A stretch of DNA of 64,000 bases from Synaphobranchus kaupii (lineage: Eukaryota; Chordata; Actinopteri; Anguilliformes; Synaphobranchidae): contig CM056377.1 of NCBI GenBank assembly GCA_029718625.1, forward strand, positions 101,131,618 to 101,195,617, read 5' to 3'. The notes beneath the pieces were generated by a model. The model was not told where the DNA came from. It saw only the letters and a list, made by a program, of their open reading frames with translations, and ran no database searches. Of the stretch, positions 1-64,000 are shown in pieces (the stretch's first letter is position 1; each line of letters opens with the position of its first letter). The translations under genes were made by a program, and so were the position numbers.

Positions 1-355
1 CACATCCTGCACCAGACCACTGCCCCATTCTCTCTGTTTCACATCCTGCACCAGACCACTGGCCCATTCTCTCTGTTTCACATCCTGCACCAGACCACTG
101 CCCCATTTCCTCTGTTTCACATCCTCCACCAGACCACTGCCCCATTGCCTCTGTTTCACATCCTCCACCAGACCACTGCCCCATTCTCTCTGTTTCACAT
201 CCTGCACCAGACCACTGCCCCCTTCCCTCTGTTTCACATCCTGCACCAGACCACTGCCCCCTTCCCTCTGTTTCACATCCTGCACCAGACCACTGCCCCC
301 TTCCCTCTGTTTCACATCCTGCACCAGACCACTGCCCCATTCCCTCTTTCACATC
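1..355. repeat. 39-bp minisatellite, about 9 copies
   Basis: Units start cacatcctgcaccagaccac at 1, 40, 79, 118 and so on with few substitutions. Because 39 is a multiple of three it leaves a 13-residue periodic open frame, which is not evidence of coding. The array probably continues upstream of the window. Confidence 0.95.
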
Positions 356-1383
356 CGCTGCTCTACTCCCAGCACACTTAACTGTGGGCTTAAGTACACA
401 CATCCAGGAGCCTCCGAGCAACCAGTTAGCTGGAGATGGAAGAAAGTAGAAGGTCAGAAAAAACAGACATGAAATATTCAACTGCCCCAAATAACCGAGA
501 GCCTCCGATCACACCAGCTACATATGAGCCTGTCCTCAGGGGTGCACACTCAAGGCCTAACAGAACGACAGACATGAAATTATAATGAAAGCTGTGAAAC
601 GAACGAGGCCCTGGACTCCACTTTAGCGGAGAATAACTTGGAGTCCGTTAAAAAACGCAGCAGTGCGGGCACGCTAATGAGGATCCCTTTCGTGTTTTAG
701 TGAGTGCCCTTTATTGGGGGGGGTGTGTGACAGTCCTTATTAGAACTGTTCCCAGCAATAATGCGCCTCGTGTCATCGAGTCATCCAGCGCTCGGTCTCG
801 CCTTGTTGAGGCTTCCTCTCATTTGGACGTTGACCGTGTACAACAAAACAGTAATTAATATCCCCTCTCTTCCTCATCCTGAAGTTCTATTTTAAGTGCA
901 GAGCCAATTAATCATAACTGGCTGAATCGGGTGAGGGAGTCTAGCACCGTGTGCTGTTGCTTACGGCTCTCATTAAAAGCCCCCGCGATCTGTGTCTGCC
1001 CTGGCTTTTCCGTTAATGGCCTTTTATTGCCTTAATGTGTTGCTGAGGGGAGGGTTGGAATCATAATAGTTTTCGCTGCACATGGTAAGCCCCCGCCTCG
1101 TAATGCAGCGGTCCCACGGGCAGGTAGTGGGGGAGGGGGGGGGTCTGCCAACAGCAGGCAGGGGGGGGGTGGGGGGGGGTGGCTGCATCTGCCAACAGCA
1201 GGCACGGACCGCCGTTGTGGTGCCCCTTGCACAGACCAGAGCTTCGTTTCTGCCTCAGCGTGTGATGGACGGACGGGTGGATTCCACCATCACCCGCCGT
1301 TTCGAGATTTTATCAGGTCTCTACCTCTAGTCTGTCTGATAATAGAATCTAATGGACTTGACTGTTCCATAATAGCCTCAAAA

Positions 1384-1850
1384 TGTCTCACAGCCCCTAT
1401 CACACATTTCTACCACACAGAGCTGTGCCATTCAACACACAGCTCTACCACGCACAGTTCTACCCCACAGACAGCTCTACCACACACAGTTCTACCCCAC
1501 AGACAGCTATACAACACACAGCTCTACCACACACAGTTCTACCCCACAGGCAGCTCTACCACACACAGTTCTACCCCACAGACAGCTATACAACACACAG
1601 CTCTACCACACGCAGTTCTACCCCACAGACAGCTATACAACACACAGCTCTACCACACGCAGTTCTACCCCACAGACAGCTATACAACACACAGCTCTAC
1701 CACACGCAGTTCTACCCCACAGACAGCTATACAACACACAGCTCTACCACACACAGTTCTACCCCACAGACAGCTATACAACACACAGCTCTACACTCTG
1801 CCACACACAGCTCTACCGCACAGTTCTACCGCCCAACTCTACCACACAGC
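1384..1850. repeat. 47-bp minisatellite with half-unit variants
   Basis: The core unit contains cagttctaccccacagacag followed by ctatacaacacacagctcta. Copies near 1580, 1627, 1674 and 1721 are spaced 47 bp; the edges are degenerate. The 236-residue frame across it is repeat-derived. Confidence 0.9.
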
Positions 1851-2605
1851 TCTATGTTTGACCCATCCCTGCAGTCAAGAGTTTCGGCCTGGTTTGCTGC
1901 AGTGCCTGACTCAAAGCAGCTCGGTGCTGTGCTGTGGGTGTGGAGCTGTGCTGTCTCGAGTCTGGACCTGTGTTTAGTATGCGGTAGGTGTGCACACAGG
2001 GTCCCGCCGATGTGCCCACCAGCACTGTGCCAGTCTGTCAGGAATCAGGGCTCCTTTGGGTCTCCTGTAATTGGCTCGTTATCCTCCTGCTGATCAGATA
2101 TGCTGGGATTATGCCGTCTTTCAGAGAGAGCCGGGTGCAAATTGGTCCACTTTATCGACAGTCTTCTTTAATGTGAGAATGAAAGATTCGGGCACTTGAG
2201 ATGGTTAGCTTTGACCATTTTCCTCCCCTAGCCTGAATGCAGAAGTGATCCATTAACACATGCAAGGAGAAAGCAGCAAGAAGTGCTTCAGAAAGTGTTG
2301 AGTCATCAACAGTTCAATATTCAGTTAAGCTTTGTTTCCATAGCAGAATGTACTGCGGAATAATTTATCCTCATTCAATGTAAATTGAGCATGAAAGTCA
2401 CTCAGCCTTCTCTACCACATATTGTTATTGAATCAAATTGTATCACACTATGTGTTGCCTCCATTTGGATTAGGCCATCTCATTGATATACCCAGTAATA
2501 CTTAGCCTAATGAATATCAAGGCTGTAACTACAATTAATACTCTAAACATTTTTATTTTACGTATTTTCAACCTGACTTATTTCTTGGTGAAGCTAATAC
2601 TGTTG

Positions 2606-2723
<118 letters not shown>

Positions 2724-3099
2724 TGAAGTGAATACTGTATGTGCGTGCGTGCGTGCGTGCGTGTGTATGTGTGTTGAGAGGACAGAGAGAATTCTGCTGG
2801 CAGTTACAAGTATGCGCTGTCAGCCTGTTTGCTTTCAGTGAAATTAGCATATTTAGCCCTCTGAAATCCCCTGCCTGTTGCCTCCTGACGGACAAGATTA
2901 AGTTAGTGTCATATGCAATTTCCAATTCAGCAGGCCTGCCAGTCACAATGAGGCCGAGTGATGGAAGCTCTCCCTGCCTGCTGTCGACCCCCTGCCTGCC
3001 TCCCTCTCTTCTGCCAACCACACATGTTCATTACCCTTTCACCACACACTCCTGCTGCGGTCCAGATCCTGGCCAGGGTGCAGAGCTGTGTATGAGAAC

Positions 3100-3420
3100 C
3101 ACAGAGATCCACACACTCATACAGCATACAGGAGAGACCCGCACTCATACGGGAGAGGAGAGACCCGCACTCATACAGCATACAGGAGAGACCCGCACTC
3201 ATACGGGAGAGGAGAGACCCGCACACTCATACGGGAGAGGAGACACCCGCACTCTCATACGGGAGAGGAGAGACCCGCACTCTCATACAGGGGAGGAGAG
3301 ACCCGCACTCATACGGGAGAGGAGAGACCCGCACACTCATACGGGAGAGGAGACACCCGCACTCTCATACAGGAGAGGAGAGACCCGCACTCTCATACAG
3401 GGGAGGAGAGACCCAGACAG
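3100..3420. repeat. Minisatellite of about 24-26 bp units
   Basis: Repeated gagacccgcactcatacggg with ggagag linkers, in several length variants. Confidence 0.9.
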
Positions 3421-4119
3421 AAATAGCTGTTTTTTGGTGTGGTTATGTCCTGTTTTGTGGGAGCATCACATATACATACATGTGTGGGGAAGACAGTAAT
3501 CGCATGCAATTAAAAAAATTCAGCTAATATTGTCACCTCAGTTTTGCAGAGGAATTCGTGCATTTTAAGGGGATAAGGTAAAGTCTCTTCACAGCAGGAC
3601 AGGGGTGCGCATTTCTGTCAGTGTTTCGCGGTGGGTGCGTGGAGGGCTGTGCGTCTCTTGAGTACTGCTTTTCCAGATTATCTTCCTCTTAAATGTCTTC
3701 TGACTCAATTTGAGCGGTGCATGGTCCAGGCCTTGTTCCGTTATGCCCATCACTATAATTACATTTCCCTGCACTTTGGCTACCCGTCATGCTGGATGGA
3801 CTGAAGAAATATTGATGTATTCCATTGGTGAGATTGCTTTCAAGCACGCCTCATCCAAACTGTCACTCGGGCTAATTTCATTGCCATGCCCTCCAGCTGA
3901 CTTCGGCGTGATCTGCTCCGGGACGGGCCGGCTCCCAGGGGGAGGGGTGGCGGGGGAGGATGCACAGATGCTGCCTGTCCCAAGATAACTGCTAATGCAG
4001 TGCAGTCAGTATAGATGCAGCATTCCGATTACGGGGACTGTCTGGGTGGGCCCTGTCTGTCCTCTTTGGCACTGCTCAGCGGCTCGGCCAGATAAACTCT
4101 TCTGGTGCGCAGGGCATTC

Positions 4120-4462
4120 CTCTGTATGTTCTACTATGCATTTTACTGTGGTTAAAATTCTACTATGGTTCGAACCCTGGGCCCGCCAGATCCGAGTATG
4201 GCTGGTGCCTTGAGGGAGCTGCAATTGGCGGCCGCTACCAGGGTCGAGTTGGAGTCACGGTCAGGAGCTCGGAGGAGTCCCGCCCTGAAGAGGACGCGGC
4301 GCCCTCCTTCCTACTACTGGCTGACCGGGTTGTAGCGGCGAATTCTCAAGCGGTTGCTACACGGGGAATTGAATAACATAAATTTAGAGAAAAACGGGAA
4401 AAATCTGAAACAAATAAAAAATTATAATTAAAAAACAAAAAAAACAAAAAAAACTGAAAATA
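4120..4462 (+). mobile_element. Probable decayed tRNA-type SINE with A-rich tail
   Basis: A box B-like ggttcgaaccc (4167-4177) is followed by a GC-rich body containing gagctgcaattggc and an A-rich tail (4381-4462). No clear box A or target duplication was found. The 5' end is approximate. It may be a retroposed fragment of another kind. Confidence 0.45.
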
Positions 4463-4774
4463 TGGCGGCTTACATAAAAGAAGAATTCAATGACAGTTTG
4501 TGCGATCCCATTACAGGAGTTATGACTAAGTGAGAGATGGAGGAAGCCATCCCTGTCCAAGCCTTGTTCAACTTAGCTGCGGTACGTTCAAGTTTAACTA
4601 TATTCTGATGGGTGAGGATCCAGTGTTTGTGCATGGGAAGGTCTGGCGTAAAAGCGAATTGGATTTGGATCCACCCAAATGTTTAAAATATCACTAGGGG
4701 AGACTACACCTACTTTTTGTAGTCCAAACTGTGCAATTGGGACTATTAGCCTCAAGGGCGCGTGAAGTTATCAG

Positions 4775-5040
4775 TGTGGAACTGCAGCAGTGGTTATATG
4801 GCAGCGTGGAACAGCAGCAGTAGTTCTGGCAGTGTGGAACAGCAGCAGTGGTTTTATGGCAGTATGGAACAGCAGCAGTGGATCTATGGTAGTGTGGAAC
4901 AGCAGCAGTGGTTCTGTTACAGTGTGGAACAGCAGCAGTAGTTCTGGCAGTGTGGAACAGCAGTAGTGGTTCTATGGCAGTGTGGAACAGCAGCAGTGGT
5001 TCTATGGCAGTGTGGAACAGCAGCAGTGGTTCTGTGGGAC
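4775..5040. repeat. Minisatellite of about 30 bp units
   Basis: Repeats of agtgtggaacagcagcagtg followed by gttctatggc, with shortened copies lacking part of the second half. Confidence 0.9.
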
Positions 5041-7393
5041 TATAGGAATAGCACTGACTGGCAGAATGCAGCAGTCATCGCAGTGCGTACATGCTCAGAA
5101 TGCAACCGTCTCTCTGAGCTGTCCTTGCAGATTGGGTCACAGCTGGAGCATGCTCAATAGTAAGAACAGGAGAAGCGTGTGTCTCAGGCATTTCAGCACT
5201 CCCAGCTTGTACACCAACACTCGTACAGTCAAGCATGTAATGTGGCAACTAGATCATTACCAGGGCTGGAAAGAATGGTGTACACTCACCAATAACCCAT
5301 GATGATGTGATAACATAACTACAATGATAACATTATTGAAATTCCATGTCAAATTGCATGTATCTGTGGTTGTTAATAAACGTGGAATGATGAAAACATC
5401 GTAGAAGGGCTTAGAGTGATTAAAATGTAACACAATATGACACACCTATTTAAAAATAGGTAACATGCCACAGTGTCATCATATTACAGTACTGGTGAGT
5501 TAAGTTTGGAAAACCTGATTGACAGGTCCAGTAGGTACCATGTTCGTTATCACCAGGACCGTGCTGGTAGGAAGCAAACTGACCCTCATGGATGTCTCAG
5601 TATCCTCCATATGGGCAAGCCAGAGGTAAAGGACAGATTCCCTCTCGAGTGGTAAAGAGAACACATAGAACTCAATCTAGAGAACCAGCTGCCCCTATTC
5701 GCTCACTCTTCACAGAACACATGCTGGCCTACAGACAAGCTAGTGCAGATCTGCTGACCAGCTCATCATCTCTCCAATTTTTTGGCCATACGTTTTTGAC
5801 CAATTATTTTTGGTCCTCACTTTTGCACTCAGCCTCATACTTTGGCGCTTTTTTTTCTCAGGGACACTAAATTAACTGCAATGAAAGTGCAGGGGAAAAG
5901 GCTCTGGGTTTAAATGTCATTTTGGAAAAGGTCAGGATTCCAGTTATCACCCCATTTCTTACTTTACTGCTCGGTTTGTAAAATGAGTCCTGAGGAGTCT
6001 GTACCGTACGCCTCCAGGATTCATTTCTACATTTTAATCACCAAATCACTGGAGGGAGGGAGAGGGAGAGAGGGAGACGGAGACGGACGGCATGGTCCCT
6101 GACACTGTTGGTCAGCAGTTAACGGACTGCTCACACAAACCGAGGGGGCAGAGGTCAAGCCATGTTAATGATTTTTGCGGGACGGCGCACGTTGTGAACG
6201 CTCCGTGATGCGGGCCGCGAGCAGAAACCTGCGCGTGCAATGGAAGCGAGGAGAGAGGGGCCCCTGTGCTGTGGGAGTTGGGGGGGTGTAATGGCTCTAA
6301 TCGAGGCTAATGGCTCTCTGCTGATTGGGGTTTATTGATTTGTTTTTGTTGACGAGGTGCCGCTTGTTTGCCAGAGTGTTATGACTATAACTTGGATCGT
6401 CTCGCCAACCTTTGGACAGTCCGTCGCCGCGACCCCGGCGTTGCCGCCGTGGCTCACCTGGCAGATGGCGTCCGCGGGCCCCGTGCTGAGTGCTCTGCAC
6501 TCAACTCCTGTAAATATTTGCACATCAAACGAACCGTCAGGTGAGCCTGAGCCTGGGCCTCCGTGTGAAGCTTTATTTCGTTTGCTCTGCGCTGACATGT
6601 TAACAAGATCAACAGCACCACGTCCGTTAGAGAAGAAAAGGAGCGGGTCACATGGCAGTGCGTGGGTGGTGTGTGTGGGGGGGGGGATTCTCCCGTAAAA
6701 ATAGTGAGCGAGTCATAAAAATAAGTCTGAATAGTGACCACTGCAGGCTGAAATCTAAGGCTAAATACGGTTGTCGCTCCTCATTTTAGTGCTTAATCCG
6801 GTCAAGTTCACACTTAGTACGGTTATGAACGAGAGCAACAACTAGTCCTGTTCGGAACAGGTAGCGACTACCGAAGTTGACTCCTGTTCCTATGCAAATG
6901 CGCTTGGTTGTGCAAGTGTGGACGGGAACGGGAGTTGACAACTGGTAGCAAAATTCAGAGCAAATATTGTGCTATTACAAACTTTACAAAACAGCGTTGT
7001 AAATACAGGAGCGAGTCCTGTTACTCGTTCATACTTGTAACAACTTGTGTGTGTGTGTGTGTGTATGGACACAGAGCATGAGTGACTCCAGCCAATAACA
7101 TTGGTTGTCGAGCCCGAAAATGCAAGTGTAAAGTGACGGCCTCTCCTGGTTGTGGTCCCAGATCGTCAAGCTTTAGATGATTTCAGACACCGGACCACTC
7201 AAAACCCCCTCCCCCCACCCCTCCCACATCCAAATCTGAGAGAAGAATGAGAGATGTTATTGGTTAATATTGCATGAGGCCATATGGCTTTGTTGAATAG
7301 AGGAAGGCAGCAATGTGGTCCAACCGTTTCATTGTGGTTGCAGTCTGAGAATCCTGGTTAAATCCAGTCATGTCTTATGTTTCCTTCATTGTA

Positions 7394-7609
7394 CAGACAT
7401 ACTCAGACTCATAGTGCCACAGACATATTCAGACTCATACTGCCACAGACATATTCAGACTCATACTGCCACAGACATATTCAGACTCATACTGCCACAG
7501 ACATATTCAGACTCATACTGCCACAGATATATTCAGACTCATACTGCCACAGACATATTCAGACTCATACTGCCACAGACATATTCAGACTCATACTGCC
7601 ACAGACATA
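7394..7609. repeat. 26-bp minisatellite, about 8 copies
   Basis: Unit acagacatattcagactcat plus actgcc. The array ends exactly at the TA that abuts the palindromic element. Confidence 0.95.
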
Positions 7610-8775
7610 CAGTGCATCCGGAAAGTATTCACAGCGCTTCACTTTTTCCACATTTTGTTCTGTTACAGCCTTATTCCAAAATTGATTAAATTCATTTTTT
7701 CCCTCAAACTTCTACACACAACACCCCATAATGACAATGTGAAAAAAGTTTTTTTGAGATTTTGGCAAATTTATTAAAAATAAAAAACTAAAATTTCTCA
7801 TTTACATAAGTATTCATACCCTTTGCTTAACGTATTTTTAAAGTATCATATTTCATATTTGGTCGCATATCCTTTACATGCTGTTACTTCCTGAAGTCTG
7901 TGACCATCAACATCAAAAAAACTGTCGATATCTTATTTTCAGGTACTGTTACAAGCGATACTATAACCTCTCTGCATTTGAATGGATCTCTATGGAAATT
8001 GGGGGGTGAGACTAGATTCAGCTGTAGATTACACTGGTACAGTATGGAACACATGGCTGGCTAAATGGCTGTAAGTTATCAAGGGTCTGAGCTATCAAAC
8101 GAGCCCAAAACCATCACTCTGTTGCCAGATATGGAGTAGATGTGGATGGATCACTTTAAGGGTTGTTTCTCCTGACTTTTGTCCCCATAGAGTTCTATAG
8201 GAAAATGAGTCCGGAGAAATAACCCTTGCAGTGATCCATCCACATCTACTCCATATCTGGCAACAGAGTGATGGTTTGGGGCTCGTTTGATAGCTCAGAC
8301 CCTTGATAACTTACAGCCATTTAGCCAGCCATGTGTTCCATACTGTACCAGTGTAATTTACAGCTGAATCTAGTCTCACCCCCCAATTTCCATAGAGATC
8401 CATTCAAATGCAGAGAGGTTATAGTATCGCTTGTAACAGTACCTGAAAATAAGATATCGACAGTTTTTTTGATGTTGATGGTCACAGACTTCAGGAAGTA
8501 ACAGCATGTAAAGGATATGCGACCAAATATGAAATATGATACTTTAAAAATACGTTAAGCAAAGGGTATGAATACTTATGTAAATGAGAAATTTTAGTTT
8601 TTTATTTTTAATAAATTTGCCAAAATCTCAAAAAAACGTTTTTCACATTGTCATTATGGGGTGTTGTGTGTAGAATTTTGAGGGAAAAAATTAATTTAAT
8701 CAATTTTGGAATAAGGCTGTAACAGAACAAAATGTGGAAAAAGTGAAGCGCTGTGAATACTTTCCGGATGCAGTG
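7610..8775. mobile_element. 1.17-kb near-perfect palindromic Tc1/mariner-like non-autonomous element
   Basis: The ends are cagtgcatccggaaagtatt and its reverse complement, flanked by TA at 7608-7609 and 8776-8777, the target duplication of the Tc1/mariner superfamily. The CAGTG terminus is typical of that group. The whole element is one inverted repeat: arms about 7610-8178 and 8205-8775 with a central spacer of about 26 bp and few mismatches. No transposase frame is present, so it depended on an enzyme supplied elsewhere. It lies about 0.7 kb before exon 1a. Confidence 0.9.
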
Positions 8776-9457
8776 TATGTAAATGGAACTAAGAAATACA
8801 GTGTTTTGTCTCAATTGGAATAGTCCTCTACTCCCATCTAGTGGATGTGGTCAACATGAATATGTCTAAGTGGTTGAGACGTTGTGTTGCTTTTTAATTT
8901 TAAAGATAACGAATACTGGGACGTATTTCCCACTGTATTGTTTTAATGGGAGCTTTTGTAACTGTGATTATTGCTGAATTAGACGGGTTCAATAGCATTA
9001 TCCCTCTGGGAGATGTTAAATGGGGTCCAAATGGCATAGACATACATTTTGTCATCTTTGAAGGTATCACCATTAACTTGGCAACCATTACATTTAACCA
9101 TGACATCTAAATGCATAATTCTATCATAATTATTGTATTACAGGGTTCATTCCACTCCTGGCAAAACCACTCACTGTTTTCTGTGTAGCAAACCTACAGT
9201 ATGTTCCTGGTAGTCTTACAGTGCCACCTAGTGTTTTTTATTCACAACTTTTCAACATATGGAAACACACCAATGGCAGAAACAATGAAAGCCACTATTG
9301 GGTTAATTTATACAGACTGTTTGGAATTAATTTGTGTCATGTGGAAAACCATATAATCTGTGCCTACTTGTGGTCGATATTTCAAAAGAATGTAAAGGTT
9401 TCTTCACAGTGTTGAATGATAACAGAGCACTGACATTTTCTTTTATTTCTCTTTCAG

Positions 9458-64000
<54,543 letters not shown>

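Noticed and set aside
4465..4770. Possible decayed coding sequence starting ATGGCGGCTTAC after the A-rich tail
   Set aside because: The frame stops after about 23 codons and shows no recognisable domain.
5592..5870. 92-residue + strand frame with plausible composition
   Set aside because: No splice context fitting mast2 and no recognised homology.

Overview
The window is a stretch of a ray-finned fish genome. The evidence is a multi-exon protein kinase gene with vertebrate-type exon structure, tRNA-derived SINEs whose 3' tails are typical of fish, Tc1- and hAT-like DNA transposon relics, and a very high density of CA/GT microsatellites and minisatellites. An early-branching teleost is possible, but the species cannot be fixed from sequence alone.

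One gene dominates: mast2, encoding microtubule-associated serine/threonine kinase 2, on the + strand. I reconstructed 25 consecutive exons (E2-E26, 34155 to the window end) by matching splice sites, phase and family protein similarity. The 3' end lies outside the window because E26 is still open at 64000. Upstream, exon 2 can be reached from at least two alternative N-terminal exons. One is a 32-nt microexon (9458-9489) belonging to the long isoform, whose earlier exons must lie 5' of the window. The other is a short-isoform first exon with its own ATG (23886-23959). A third candidate first exon (12711-12757) has the same splice phase but lacks similarity support. From the 23886 start the open product is 1691 codons long so far: Ser-rich N-terminus, MAST pre-kinase domain (DUF1908), AGC-type kinase with all key residues intact, PDZ domain, then a long Ser/Pro-rich basic tail.

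Layout: 1-9457 is the long-isoform intron with many tandem repeats and a 1.17-kb palindromic Tc1-like element. 9458-34154 holds the alternative starts, a 3-kb minisatellite of a 35-bp unit, and purine/pyrimidine tracts. 34155-54533 has widely spaced exons E2-E8 separated by introns full of microsatellites, minisatellites and SINEs. 54534-64000 is the compact part, E9-E26, carrying the kinase, PDZ and tail exons, with an intact-ended hAT relic in intron 23.

The most unusual observations are the following. The exon 5 splice donor is copied about eight times in a minisatellite that starts at the exon edge. In two other introns (8 and 20) tandem arrays begin within tens of bases of the donor. A nearly symmetrical 1.17-kb inverted repeat lies about 0.7 kb upstream of a microexon. 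Two SINEs have landed inside minisatellites. No second protein-coding gene, functional RNA gene or CRISPR array was found.
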